The notes: generated by a model from the sequence alone, not told the origin. Counted from the first letter of the stretch, positions 53,949 to 63,525 are shown. The stretch is 64,000 nt of DNA from JAJYKC01 sp035545735 (GCA_035545735.1 DASZXS010000019.1:119711-183710), one strand, 5' to 3'. Numbers and translations: made by a program.

Positions 53949-54944
53949 ATGGACGCGCTTCGCATTGTGGCGATTGGCGGGGGGACAGGGCTGTCTACGC
54001 TGCTGCATGGACTGAAGCAGTATGCGGCTCCCCCGTCCCAGGTGGAAATCACAGCCGTGGTTACGGTTACCGACGACGGGGGCAGTTCCGGACGGCTGCG
54101 GCGGGAATTTCCCGTGCTTCCGCCGGGCGATATTCGCAACTGCCTGGTGGCGCTCTCTGAGGATGAAGCGGTACTTTCCCGTCTTTTTCAATACCGCTTC
54201 GCGGATGGAGTCGGACTAAAGGGGCACAGCTTCGGAAATTTGTTTCTTACGGCACTTTCCGATATTACCGGCGATTTCTCGCTCGCCGTAAAAGTATCCT
54301 CGGAAATTCTAGCGAGCCGGGGACGAATATTTCCCTCCACCGCGCGCGATGTAGCGCTCGAAGCCGTTCTCGAAGACGGATCGACCATCCACGGCGAGAC
54401 GAGCATTAGCAAGAGCACGGCGCGCATTCAGGAAATCCGCCTCACGCCGAGGCGCTGCGAACCGCTACCGGAAACGCTCGAAGCGATCGCGCGCGCGGAC
54501 CTGATTACCATGGGACCGGGATCGCTTTTCACCAGCATTGTTCCGAACCTTCTGGTGGAAGGGATTCCAGACGCGATTCGCCGCTCCGGCGCGCTGAAGG
54601 CTTGCGTGGTCAATCTTATGTGGCAACCGGGCGAAACCATCAATTTCCGCGCCTCCGACCATGTCGAGGCGATTCACCGCCACGCGGGATGCGACATTGT
54701 GGATGTCGCAGTGATCAACAACCGTCCGATCGGCGAAACGCTTCTGCGAAAGTACGAGACGGAGCGCGCGCGTCCGGTGGAGAACGACCTGGCGCGCCTG
54801 CGGGAGATGAATGTTCGCGTGGCGGCGGCGGACCTTCTTTTGGAAGCCGGCACCGTCCGTCATAACCCTGAAGCCACGGCCGCGCTGCTGATGAGGCTCG
54901 CGCGCCGCGGGCGGCGTCGAATCCAAGCGAAAGAATCGGAATGA
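53949..54944 (+). CDS. yvcK: YvcK family UDP-sugar-binding gluconeogenesis factor
   Basis: A 331-aa protein of the YvcK/CofD-like family, with RIVAIGGGTGLSTLL (residues 5-19), VTVTDDGGSSGRLRREF (37-55) and GDIRNCLVALS (about 60-70), then the GHSFGNLFLTAL and PGSLFTSIVPNLLVEG blocks. In other bacteria YvcK binds UDP-GlcNAc and supports cell-wall synthesis under gluconeogenic conditions. It is cytoplasmic. Its stop overlaps the ATG of glmU by 4 bp, so a UDP-GlcNAc-binding protein is translationally coupled to the enzyme that makes UDP-GlcNAc. Confidence 0.94.
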   Translation: MDALRIVAIGGGTGLSTLLHGLKQYAAPPSQVEITAVVTVTDDGGSSGRLRREFPVLPPGDIRNCLVALSEDEAVLSRLFQYRFADGVGLKGHSFGNLFLTALSDITGDFSLAVKVSSEILASRGRIFPSTARDVALEAVLEDGSTIHGETSISKSTARIQEIRLTPRRCEPLPETLEAIARADLITMGPGSLFTSIVPNLLVEGIPDAIRRSGALKACVVNLMWQPGETINFRASDHVEAIHRHAGCDIVDVAVINNRPIGETLLRKYETERARPVENDLARLREMNVRVAAADLLLEAGTVRHNPEATAALLMRLARRGRRRIQAKESE

Positions 54945-56329
54945 GCACAAACAATCTGAATGTGGTGGTGTTGGCCGCGGGCCTTGGCACGCGGATGAAA
55001 TCGAAGCTGGCGAAGGTGCTGCATCGCGTCGGAGGGTTGTCGCTCGCCGAGCATGTGGTGAACTCCGCCGCGCAACTGACTGCGCCGGAGAAGATCACCG
55101 TCGTTGTCGGGCACCAGGCCGGCGAAGTCCAGGCGGAACTCCAGAACACCGGGGTCCGCTTTGTCCGGCAGGCCGAACAGAAGGGCACGGGTCATGCGCT
55201 ACTCGGCTGCCGTGATTTGCTGGCCCCGGAGGGAGGCCGGGTGATGGTGCTGTATGGCGATACGCCCCTTCTGACCGCTGAGACTCTACGGAAGCTGGAA
55301 GCCGCCCATGAGGCGGGAGACGCGGCGGCAACCATGATCACCACAACGCTCGCCGACCCCACCGGGTACGGCCGCGTCATTCTCGACAGCCATGGCAAGG
55401 TACTGGAAATTGTCGAACAAAAGGCAGCTTCCGCCGCCCAGCTTGCGATCCGTCTCATTAACTCCGGTATTTATCTCTTCGATGCCGAGCGCCTGTGGAC
55501 ACACATCTCCGAAATTCGGGCGGACAATCCGGCGCACGAATACTATCTCACCGACATTGCCGGAATTCTCAACGACTCCGGCCATCGCGTGCGGGCGCTG
55601 CAAATTGACGACGCGAGCGAATTGCTCGGCATCAACACACGTCTCGATCTCGCGGAGGTGGATCGCGTGATTCGCGGCCGTAAGAACCGTGAGCTGATGC
55701 TCGCCGGCGTCACCATCGAGCGCCCGGAAACGGTCACCGTGGATATGAAGGTTCGCATCGGCGCCGATACGGTTCTCGAAGCGGGGGCGCGACTGCTGGG
55801 CAACACGGTAATCGGAGAGGAATGCCGGATTGGGGCGGGATCGATCATTGAAAACTCCACGATCGGGGATCGAGTGCGGGTCGCTCCCCTGACGATCGTT
55901 GAATCCTCCACCATCGGAGAGGATTCCCGCGTCGGTCCTTATTCGCGGCTTCGCCCGAACAACACGGTCGGCGCCGGCGCTCACATCGGCAACTTCGTCG
56001 AGCTGAAAAAAACCCGGCTCGGCGCGGGCGCCAAGGCGAACCATCTCGCTTACCTGGGAGATTCAGACGTTGGTGCGAAGGTTAACGTGGGCGCGGGCAC
56101 CATCGTGTGCAACTACGACGGCGTGAGCAAATACCCGACCCGGATCGGAGACGGAGCATTCGTAGGGAGCAACTCCACGCTGGTCGCTCCGTTGGCAATC
56201 GGGGAAGGGGCGTATGTGGGTGCGGGCTCCGTCATTACGGAGGATGTGCCCGCCGGTTCGCTCGCTTTGGGGCGCGCGCGCCAGACGGTGAAGGAGCGCT
56301 GGGCCGAAAAAAAGAAGAACGGCGCTTAG
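54941..56329 (+). CDS. glmU: Bifunctional N-acetylglucosamine-1-phosphate uridyltransferase / glucosamine-1-phosphate acetyltransferase
   Basis: A 462-aa cytoplasmic enzyme making UDP-GlcNAc for peptidoglycan and lipopolysaccharide. The N-terminal uridyltransferase has VLAAGLGTRMKSKLAKVL (residues 10-27) and MVLYGDTPLL. The C-terminal half (about 260-455) is a left-handed beta-helix acetyltransferase with hexapeptide repeats and the active-site block NYDGVSKYPTRIGDG. Length and domain order are standard. It follows yvcK with a 4-bp overlap. Its 3' end overlaps the convergent exported protein gene by 4 bp. Confidence 0.97.
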   Translation: MSTNNLNVVVLAAGLGTRMKSKLAKVLHRVGGLSLAEHVVNSAAQLTAPEKITVVVGHQAGEVQAELQNTGVRFVRQAEQKGTGHALLGCRDLLAPEGGRVMVLYGDTPLLTAETLRKLEAAHEAGDAAATMITTTLADPTGYGRVILDSHGKVLEIVEQKAASAAQLAIRLINSGIYLFDAERLWTHISEIRADNPAHEYYLTDIAGILNDSGHRVRALQIDDASELLGINTRLDLAEVDRVIRGRKNRELMLAGVTIERPETVTVDMKVRIGADTVLEAGARLLGNTVIGEECRIGAGSIIENSTIGDRVRVAPLTIVESSTIGEDSRVGPYSRLRPNNTVGAGAHIGNFVELKKTRLGAGAKANHLAYLGDSDVGAKVNVGAGTIVCNYDGVSKYPTRIGDGAFVGSNSTLVAPLAIGEGAYVGAGSVITEDVPAGSLALGRARQTVKERWAEKKKNGA

Positions 56330-56652
56330 CGCCGGAACTGCCGGACGACGATCATCCGGGCAACATCGCCATCATCGGTGGTGGTGAAACCCACGGTGAC
56401 TTTCGCCTTCATCCGGAGTTTGCCCTTGATCTTGGTCGCCGCCCGGATCAGGAAAATCCTCTTCTCCGCCTGGCCGCCCAAAATACTGCGGGAGACCGTC
56501 AGCTTGTCCGGCTGAAGCTCGACGATATGGCCTGAAAATGTCTCATTTTTCGCCTTCGCTTGCGGTGGCGCGGCGTCCTGACCCGGAGCGGATAACAGCG
56601 TCACGGCAAGCAGGAAGGCGAAGCCCAGAATCGCGGCCGTTCGATTCAGCAC
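56326..56652 (-). CDS. Small exported protein of unknown function
   Basis: A 108-aa protein with a signal peptide (NRTAAILGFAFLLAVTLLSAPG). The mature part has the look of a small beta-barrel or OB-like fold (TFSGHIVELQPDKLTVSR, KIKGKLRMKAKVTVGFTTTDDG), as in DUF5666-like exported proteins. It is convergent with glmU (4-bp overlap). Function unknown. Confidence 0.68.
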   Translation of the reverse strand: MLNRTAAILGFAFLLAVTLLSAPGQDAAPPQAKAKNETFSGHIVELQPDKLTVSRSILGGQAEKRIFLIRAATKIKGKLRMKAKVTVGFTTTDDGDVARMIVVRQFRR

Positions 56653-56732
56653 TCTTGCATGATAAACAAACCAGATGAAGCCTGAAGGAAGGCGGAATTA
56701 AACTTCATTCATCCTGGCGCGGACGCCAGCCT

Positions 56733-58073
56733 TCAACCGGCGTGGTGAAGGCGCTTTTCGAGACGAGTTTGAAAGTCGACCCGCAGTTTCCACATCAGTT
56801 CCCTTTGCTTGTCGCCAGCCGGGATGAGGAGATTCGTCCGGTCCGCTTCGAGCATATACTTGGACCCCGGGGCCGACAGTTCGATGTCCCAATTGTCCAC
56901 AGCGACTCTCGAATCGAGGCAGAGCCAGCGGATCAGAGTGGATGCTTCGCGCTGATGGGTGACCTCCGTCAAGGCAGGCAAATGCTCCTCATCGCTCGTG
57001 TAGTCGGGATTGGCGGCGGAGCCTGTCCGGGCCGCGGCGAGCTTGCCGCCTTTCCCGGTAGAGAAGGTGTCTCCCGGGAAACCAATCATGCGCTGAACGC
57101 TGTACGTTTTCTTCGCCTTGGCCCCATACCGGGTTCCCAGGAGATCCACGGCCAGCAAGCCGTTCAGGAAGGTGCGGGGCTGGCGCGCCGGTTCCGCGAT
57201 GAGCATGACACAGGCGAGCAGCGGAAGAACCTCCCTTCCCACCACATTCCTTGGCGGAACTTGAGGCTTTTCGATCAGGACGCGCAAGCCCTCGGCCATG
57301 CTCTGGTCCAGTTTCTTATCGGCCTCGCCGAAGAGACCCGCGAGATAGGCCCGGAAATCGGGATAGCTCGCTCCTTCATATCGTGCCCAGACTCTTTGGG
57401 GCAGGAGCCCGGAATAGTTCGCGTCCGCCATGTAGTAGCCGTCCCCACCATGCTCCGGTAGTTTCTCCTCCCTGGTGAGTTGCTCCAACTCGAACTTCAA
57501 CCCAGGGGCGGGGAGACTCGCATACGACTTGACGAAAGGATTGTTCCGGGGCTCCTCGGGAGGCTCCATCTTTTTGGACCCGCCCTTCGCCTTCTTCGAC
57601 CGCGCTTCATCTTCAGCCAGAAGGATCTGGTATCTGAGGGCTTCGATGCGCTGCTCCCGCTCCTTCTTCGCGGCGCCCACGCGCTCCTGGAAGAAAACGT
57701 CCTGGGATTTGGCCTCCGCGGGGCCGCTGGTAATCCGGTCCTTCATTCTGTCCCGATTGACGTCCGCGGGATTGTGATAGCGCGCGCGCTTCACAATCAG
57801 ACGCTCCGCCACGCGGAAGTAAAGAGCCCGCGCTTCGAGAATATCCTGGCCGCGGCAAGCGGCCATGGCACGCCAGATATCGACCCAGTCCTGAAAGTTT
57901 TGGATCACAAACGGCTCTTTTGGCGTTGTGGCGGCCAGGACGGCGGGTCCGATCGAGCCTTTCAGGGTGTCGGTGGCGGCCTGACACAGCATCAGGAACC
58001 ATTCACCGGGCAAGTAAGCGCGAACCTGCTCGCCTTCCTTCTGTTTCGCGTCAACCAGCAAGTATTTCTGCAC
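56733..58073 (-). CDS. Orphan protein of unknown function
   Basis: I chose the GTG at 58073, which has GGAGG 9 bp upstream, giving about 446 aa; a TTG at 58151 would add 26 residues. I do not recognise the family. No signal peptide or membrane helix is apparent. Residues 120-190 are charged and probably helical (FFQERVGAAKKEREQRIEALRYQI, then KKAKGGSKK); the later part has GGDGYYMADANYSGLLPQRVWARYEG and QRMIGFPGDTF. The gene follows truB by 27 to 105 bp on the same strand, so it may be its operon partner. Nothing in its sequence suggests recent transfer. Confidence 0.62.
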   Translation of the reverse strand: MQKYLLVDAKQKEGEQVRAYLPGEWFLMLCQAATDTLKGSIGPAVLAATTPKEPFVIQNFQDWVDIWRAMAACRGQDILEARALYFRVAERLIVKRARYHNPADVNRDRMKDRITSGPAEAKSQDVFFQERVGAAKKEREQRIEALRYQILLAEDEARSKKAKGGSKKMEPPEEPRNNPFVKSYASLPAPGLKFELEQLTREEKLPEHGGDGYYMADANYSGLLPQRVWARYEGASYPDFRAYLAGLFGEADKKLDQSMAEGLRVLIEKPQVPPRNVVGREVLPLLACVMLIAEPARQPRTFLNGLLAVDLLGTRYGAKAKKTYSVQRMIGFPGDTFSTGKGGKLAAARTGSAANPDYTSDEEHLPALTEVTHQREASTLIRWLCLDSRVAVDNWDIELSAPGSKYMLEADRTNLLIPAGDKQRELMWKLRVDFQTRLEKRLHHAG

Positions 58074-58178
58074 GGAATGAATCCTCCGCCACCGTTCCGA
58101 TGTGATGAACTGTCGTCCGGATGATGTCCGCGGCGGGCCGGACCGTTTCAAGCCGGATTGCGGAGGCTTCGAGTCCGT

Positions 58179-59075
58179 TCACAGCACCAGCACCGGATGG
58201 TAGACGTGGGGGAGCCTGGCCTCTCCGATGGCGACCAACTCTCCTTCCTCGCCGATGGCCTTCACATAACGCGCATCCGGGTCCGGACGGAATGGCGAGA
58301 GCCGGAAATCCCGGCCCTGGCGGATTCGCCCGGCCGTAAGAGCGTCTACGCGCTCGCTGGGAAACTCGGGAATCAGGCTGGCGGCCGGAACCAGCGCCTC
58401 GTGGAGGCGGGCCTCACCGGCTAACGTCATGAGTTCGTCCATGGTCCTGGCATTGTCCAGGGTGAACGCGCCGGAGGCCGTTCTTCTCAATTCTTCGAGC
58501 ACGGCGCCGCATTGCAAGCGCTGCCCTACGTCATGGGCGATGCTGCGAATATACGTACCGCTGCCGCAGTGGACGCTGATTTTAGCGAGCGGAGTCTCGA
58601 ATTCATGGAGGACGATGGAATACACCGTGACTTCCACCGGCGCCAGATCGACGGCAACGTTTTTCCGCGCGAGTTTGTAGGCCGGAGTACCGGCCACCTT
58701 TTTGGCGGAAACGGCCGGCGGCTTTTGGAGAAACACGCCCTGAAATTCCTGGAGCACCGCTGCGAGGCCGGCACGCGTGAAAGAGGGCTCCACGACGGCG
58801 CCCACGGTTTCTCCTTCGCGATCGTAGGTGTTGGTGCTGTATCCGAAACGGATTACCGCGTCATAGCGCTTCGATCCGCCGGTCAAGAATGGAGCGAGGC
58901 GCGTGGCCCGTTCCACCACGAGGGGCAGCACGCCGGTCGCCATCGGGTCCAGCGTTCCGAGATGCCCGACACGCCGGGTGCCGGCGAGCCTCCTCACCCG
59001 ATTCACAACGTCGTGCGACGTCATGCCCGGGCTCTTATCGACAACAATCACTCCATCCATTTGCACCGCGGCCAT
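58179..59075 (-). CDS. truB: tRNA pseudouridine(55) synthase
   Basis: A 298-aa TruB enzyme that makes pseudouridine 55 in the T-loop of tRNAs. The start has DGVIVVDKSPGMTSHDVVN, and the catalytic Asp43 lies in GHLGTLDPMATGVL. The GSGTYIRSIAHDVG motif and the RTASGAF block are also present. Length is normal. Met6 is an alternative start. It diverges from the ABC exporter gene with 57 bp between starts. Confidence 0.95.
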   Translation of the reverse strand: MAAVQMDGVIVVDKSPGMTSHDVVNRVRRLAGTRRVGHLGTLDPMATGVLPLVVERATRLAPFLTGGSKRYDAVIRFGYSTNTYDREGETVGAVVEPSFTRAGLAAVLQEFQGVFLQKPPAVSAKKVAGTPAYKLARKNVAVDLAPVEVTVYSIVLHEFETPLAKISVHCGSGTYIRSIAHDVGQRLQCGAVLEELRRTASGAFTLDNARTMDELMTLAGEARLHEALVPAASLIPEFPSERVDALTAGRIRQGRDFRLSPFRPDPDARYVKAIGEEGELVAIGEARLPHVYHPVLVL

Positions 59076-59132
59076 CGACTTCCAGTGTAGTGTGGGGCGG
59101 CGACCGGGGCTGTCAAGATAAACTGGAGATTC

Positions 59133-60992
59133 GTGGAAGAAGAGGTCCTCGGCAAGGCATATGACGGCCGCCTGATGCGGCGGCTGTTGCGATACATGCG
59201 GCCCTATCGCCGCACCGTCGCTATTTCCGTAATCTTTATGCTGGGCACGGCGGCGCTGCAGACCATCGGCCCGCTGCTGACCAAGATTGCGGTGGACCGG
59301 TATCTGGCGCCGGGAAAATTCCGGCTGAACAGCTTCCTGGACGCGTGGCTCTCATCCGATGCGTTCACCGGCCTCGCGCAGATCACCGCGATGTACCTCG
59401 CCGCCATCCTCGGGGGGCTGTTGTGCGATTTCGCTCAGAGCTACCTGATGCAGTGGACCGGACAGAAGGCCATGTTCGACCTGCGCCGCGAGATCATGGG
59501 CCACCTGCAGGCGCTCGACGTCAGCTACTACGACCGCAATCCGGTGGGACGCCTGGTGACTCGCGTGACCACCGACGTCGATACGCTGAATGAGCTTTTC
59601 TCGTCCGGGCTCATCACCATCCTGGGCGATCTTCTGATGCTCAGCTTCATCATTGCGGTGATGTTCCGGCTCAGCCCCGGCATGACCCTGCTGCTGCTGT
59701 GCGTGATGCCGGCGGTGGTGCTGGTGACGATGCGCTTCCGCCGCTCCGTGCAGCAGAGCTACCGGCGCATTCGGGTAGCCATCGCCCGAATCAACGCGTA
59801 TCTCCAGGAGCACATCAACGGCATGAGCGTGCTCCAGCTTTTCAACCGCGAAGCCCACAGCAAAGAGGAATTCGAGGCGATCAACCGCGACCACATGGAC
59901 GCTTTCAAGGGCGCCATCAACGCCTACGGGTGGTTCTACCCGGTGGTGGAATTCCTGTCCATGCTCGCTCTCGCCCTCCTGCTGGTGTACGGCGGCGTCC
60001 GCATCAACTCGGGAGCTCTTTCGCTGGGCATCCTGATCGCTTTTTTCCAATACGGACTGCGCTTTTTCCGGCCCATCCAGGACCTGAGCGAGAAATACAA
60101 CATCCTGCAGGGAGCGATGGCGGCGTCCGAGCGCATTTTCAAACTTCTGGACACGCAGCCGACGATTCAGTCGCCCGCCGCCGCGCCGGCAGTTCCGGCG
60201 TTTCCGGGCTCATCTCCCGCCATTGAGTTCGACCATGTGTGGTTCGCCTATAAGGACGAAGACTGGGTCCTCCGCGACGTCAGCTTCCGCATCGATGCGG
60301 GCGAAACCATCGCCGTGGTGGGACACACCGGCGCCGGGAAGACCACGCTTACCAGCCTTCTGCTGCGCTTCTACGACATTCAGAAAGGCGCCATTCGCAT
60401 CGATGGGGTGGATGTCCGGGACTACGGCCTGGAGGAGCTGCGCCGGCGTTTCGGCGTGGTGCTGCAGGACCCTTATCTGTTCACCGGGACGGTGGCAAGC
60501 AATATCCGGCTGGGCACCGAGGGCATCACGGACGACCGCCTTGCGCACGCGGCCGAGCGCGTGAACCTGTACGATTACATCCAGCAGCTTCCGGACGGCT
60601 TCGACCATGCCGTCCGCGAGCGCGGCAGCGGCTTCTCCACCGGCCAGAAACAGCTCATCAGCTTCGCCCGCGCGCTCGCCCACGCTCCCCGCATTCTGAT
60701 TCTGGACGAGGCGACCTCGAGCGTGGATACCGAAACCGAGCTCCGCGTCCGGGAGGCGCTGGAACGTTTGGTAGAAGGACGGACGTCGATCATGATCGCG
60801 CACCGTCTATCGACGATTCAGCGCGCCGACCGCATTCTGGTGATGCACAAAGGGCAGTTGCGCGAGCAAGGCAGCCATCAGCAGCTGCTCACACAGCGGG
60901 GAATTTACTGGAAGCTCTACCAACTGCAATATAAGGATCAGGACTTGAGCCGGCGGCGGGGAACGCACGCCGAGCCTGTCTCCGGCGATTAA
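59133..60992 (+). CDS. ABC exporter, fused permease and ATPase (MsbA/multidrug type)
   Basis: A 619-aa half-transporter. The membrane domain (about residues 20-320) has six hydrophobic segments beginning near YRRTVAISVIFMLGT. The ATPase domain (about 365-600) has Walker A VVGHTGAGKTTL, a Q-loop at VLQDPYLFTG, the signature variant GFSTGQKQL, Walker B ILILDEATSSVD and the H-loop IAHRLSTI. The start codon is GTG. It would work as a homodimer or heterodimer exporting lipids or drugs; no partner half-transporter is adjacent. It is divergent from truB. Confidence 0.93.
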   Translation: MEEEVLGKAYDGRLMRRLLRYMRPYRRTVAISVIFMLGTAALQTIGPLLTKIAVDRYLAPGKFRLNSFLDAWLSSDAFTGLAQITAMYLAAILGGLLCDFAQSYLMQWTGQKAMFDLRREIMGHLQALDVSYYDRNPVGRLVTRVTTDVDTLNELFSSGLITILGDLLMLSFIIAVMFRLSPGMTLLLLCVMPAVVLVTMRFRRSVQQSYRRIRVAIARINAYLQEHINGMSVLQLFNREAHSKEEFEAINRDHMDAFKGAINAYGWFYPVVEFLSMLALALLLVYGGVRINSGALSLGILIAFFQYGLRFFRPIQDLSEKYNILQGAMAASERIFKLLDTQPTIQSPAAAPAVPAFPGSSPAIEFDHVWFAYKDEDWVLRDVSFRIDAGETIAVVGHTGAGKTTLTSLLLRFYDIQKGAIRIDGVDVRDYGLEELRRRFGVVLQDPYLFTGTVASNIRLGTEGITDDRLAHAAERVNLYDYIQQLPDGFDHAVRERGSGFSTGQKQLISFARALAHAPRILILDEATSSVDTETELRVREALERLVEGRTSIMIAHRLSTIQRADRILVMHKGQLREQGSHQQLLTQRGIYWKLYQLQYKDQDLSRRRGTHAEPVSGD

Positions 60993-61110
60993 GACACGCC
61001 AGGCATCTGTTCTGTTTTCCGGTCAGGAATCGCCGCCGCGATCCTGGTTCTGAATCCCGTTAGCGCGAAAGGTCCTTCCATGGCCGGATTTCCGATGTCC
61101 ACCGGCGATT

Positions 61111-63288
61111 CTATTGACCGACGTACACATCGAGCGGTGCGCTGCATCTCTCGCCGGAGGCATCGCAGAGGGAGAGCGCGGTGGTTCCCTCCGGCTGGCC
61201 GGCCGGCAATTGAACATTGAACTGCTGGACTCCGGTAAGACCGGGAGCGGCGCCGGCAAAGGACGGAGCCAGCGGCGCGCCCGCCGCCAGACGCACGGTC
61301 ACCGAGGACGGGTCCGCGATTCCGGTGGCGAAAATCTGGAGAGTGCTGTGCGGCGCGGCAGGCCGCTGCGCCGTGTTGAGCGAAGAGTCCTCATTCAACA
61401 CACCTCCCTGGAACACGCCCGGAGCGAAGGCGGCCAGAGGGGTATTGACGGGTTCACTATCGCGGCCGTCAACGGTAACCACGGTTTGAGCCGATGCCGC
61501 GCCGGCCAGGCTGGGCGGGACCTGAAAATTGATCTGCGTATCGTTTGCAAAGAATATTTTCGCAGAGGCGCCCGACAGGGCGACCTCGACGTTCCCGCCA
61601 GCGAAGCCGGTGCCGAAAACCGTCGCGAGCGAACCGGGGGAAACCGTTTTCAGAAAAAAGTCCGCCGCACTGGTTACAGCGCCGGCGTAAGGCGGAGGAG
61701 GCGCCGACTGGCTGGTGACGGTGAAAACCACGCTCGTCATGCCCGAACCGGTCGGCCTTCCGGAATAGGTGAGCACGTTCGCATTGTAGGTACCGGGCGC
61801 GAGTTTCGAAGGATCCCAGGTGAGACCGAGACTCAGACCTTGATCGTCCGGCTTCACCGAGGCGGAGAGCCAGCCGGTGGGCTGCCCGGAGGCATAGCCG
61901 ATCAGGAGAGTGGGAGTGCTCTTCGTGGCCCGATTATCCCCGAGGGCAGTCCCGGAGACCGTGGGGACGCTTCCGGTCACCGCGGTGTTGCTCAGCCTCG
62001 AGAAACCGCTTATTCCATTCAGAATCGGATGGCAGTCTCCCCAGAGCAGACAATCGGAATCGGGCGCCTTGGCGCTGAAGCGGGGAAGGGGGGCGGTTTC
62101 CGGAAACTCCTGACCGGTCGCCAGCGGGGCGCGGTTTACGGTCACGGAGGCCGTAATTGGATTGCGGGGAGGGATCTTGGTGCGGGGAAGAGCCAGGAAG
62201 ATGGGGAATTCGGCGCTGGACGCCAGTTTGGGATTGCTGTCGATCACCTCATAGACAAACGTGGCATTGCCGCTGACTACGGGGATTTGTACCGCATCGT
62301 TCAACGAGACATCACCCGGGCCGAGATCCGCCGCGGTGATTACGGGCGCTCCGCCGACACCGTTCGAGTCCGCACCCGACACCAACGCGAGTAAAAGCGA
62401 ACCGGCGCCGGTTTGCAGATACGAACCGCCCGACTGTGCGTTATCGAACCCGCCGGCCGTGGTGGGGTAAGTGGCATCGTAACCGGCGATTACTTTGGGC
62501 ACGTAGACGGCGGCTTCGGCCGGAAAACCGGAATAGGTAAACAGAAAGCGGTCGCCGCTATCCGACCATTGATTGCGGCCAACGCCGGCTTGCAGAAACG
62601 CCGACGGGAAGCGCTCCGACACCCGAGTGGCGGAGAACGGCAGTAAACCGGTGAATAAGCCGTTCACATGCTGCGGGTCCGGAGGAATCTGCTGGCAGTC
62701 CACGTCGCAATGGAGAGCCGGAAGCGAATAGGCGGCCCAACTCGCCCGGGGCGTGCCGACCGCGAACGCGCCGGCGTTCACCAGCGCGGCGCCGTCGGTA
62801 TACATCGAAACCGTTGCCTGGACGGTACCGGGTGCGGCGGTCGCATCGATCCGGATGTTCGATATTTCCAGATGTGCCGCACCGGCGCTCGAAAGCGGGA
62901 CGCTCACCGAGAAAGCGATCGAATTTCCATTCAACTGGGCTGTCACCGGGAGAATTGTGGACGCATCGGCGCCGATCAGGGTGACCACGGGATCGATCAT
63001 GGCGGATTTTACCCAGCGATTCGTTATGGGCGCATTGAGGGTTACGGTGAAAGCGAGAGGCATGACCGCGCTCGCATTGCCGCCGGAACATAGAAACGTA
63101 ATTGGGCTGACGGGTTCAGCAATGCCTTCGGCGGGGATGGAAGCCGCGCCGCCTCGCACGTTGCAGACGAGCAGGCCGGCCGTAACGTGGCTCGCCATGC
63201 AAAGAGCGAGGCTCGCGGACCAAATCAGGGGTCTGAGGCGAAGGGACAAAATCGAAAAAAAACGGGAGTTTCCGGCAGGGTAGCTCAT
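61111..63288 (-). CDS. Secreted protein with TIGR03437 C-terminal domain
   Basis: A 725-aa exported protein; a signal anchor-like hydrophobic stretch (RPLIWSASLALCMASHVTAG) lies at about residues 19-38. The central part has Ig-like beta-rich segments and two small cysteine pairs (HCDVDCQQ and CLLWGDCH), with a YLQTGAGSLLLALVSGADSNG block near residue 290. The C-terminus (about 520-725) matches the Solibacter TIGR03437 domain (VTSAADFFLKTVSPGSLATV, ANDTQINFQVP). No enzymatic motif is visible. It is the first gene after the rRNA operon terminator on the same strand and has a TATACT element (63309-63314) before its start. Confidence 0.78.
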   Translation of the reverse strand: MSYPAGNSRFFSILSLRLRPLIWSASLALCMASHVTAGLLVCNVRGGAASIPAEGIAEPVSPITFLCSGGNASAVMPLAFTVTLNAPITNRWVKSAMIDPVVTLIGADASTILPVTAQLNGNSIAFSVSVPLSSAGAAHLEISNIRIDATAAPGTVQATVSMYTDGAALVNAGAFAVGTPRASWAAYSLPALHCDVDCQQIPPDPQHVNGLFTGLLPFSATRVSERFPSAFLQAGVGRNQWSDSGDRFLFTYSGFPAEAAVYVPKVIAGYDATYPTTAGGFDNAQSGGSYLQTGAGSLLLALVSGADSNGVGGAPVITAADLGPGDVSLNDAVQIPVVSGNATFVYEVIDSNPKLASSAEFPIFLALPRTKIPPRNPITASVTVNRAPLATGQEFPETAPLPRFSAKAPDSDCLLWGDCHPILNGISGFSRLSNTAVTGSVPTVSGTALGDNRATKSTPTLLIGYASGQPTGWLSASVKPDDQGLSLGLTWDPSKLAPGTYNANVLTYSGRPTGSGMTSVVFTVTSQSAPPPPYAGAVTSAADFFLKTVSPGSLATVFGTGFAGGNVEVALSGASAKIFFANDTQINFQVPPSLAGAASAQTVVTVDGRDSEPVNTPLAAFAPGVFQGGVLNEDSSLNTAQRPAAPHSTLQIFATGIADPSSVTVRLAAGAPLAPSFAGAAPGLTGVQQFNVQLPAGQPEGTTALSLCDASGERCSAPLDVYVGQ

Positions 63289-63358
63289 AGCGCAAGGAAT
63301 TGGAAACCAGTATAACGCGCGAAGAGGAAGGGCGGTTCTTTCGGGGCGGGAAGAATAA

Positions 63359-63398
63359 CAAAAAGCCCCGGGTTACCTCGTAAGAGGGCCGGGGCTTC
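63359..63398 (-). terminator. Intrinsic terminator of the rRNA operon
   Basis: On the minus strand AAGCCCCGG pairs with CCGGGGCTT around a short loop and is followed by a run of T (plus-strand AAAAA at 63360-63364). It lies about 13 bp past the 5S gene end. Confidence 0.9.
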
Positions 63399-63411
63399 TG
63401 TTTGATTTAAT

Positions 63412-63525
63412 CGGGCGACTTCCTACTCTCCCACACACTCGCGCGCGCAGTACCATCGGGGCTGTGAGGCTTAACTACCGTGTTCGGGATGGGAACGGGT
63501 GGGACCCTCACGCTATGATCACCCA
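63412..63525 (-). rRNA. rrf: 5S ribosomal RNA
   Basis: The minus strand contains conserved 5S features in order: GGTGATCATAGCGTGAGGG at the 5' side, CCCGTTCCCATCCCGAACAC, GTTAAGCCTC, and the 3' half GATGGTACTGCG with GTGGGAGAGTAGGAAGTC. Ends are approximate to a few bases. It lies 74 bp downstream of the 23S gene. Confidence 0.95.

Noticed and set aside
61024..61046. Hairpin between the ABC exporter and the secreted protein
   Set aside because: The 9-bp stem has a bulge and neither side has a T-run; a bidirectional terminator is possible but not supported enough.
61114..62394. 426-aa plus-strand frame inside the secreted TIGR03437 gene
   Set aside because: Antisense shadow with glycine/arginine-rich composition and no domain.
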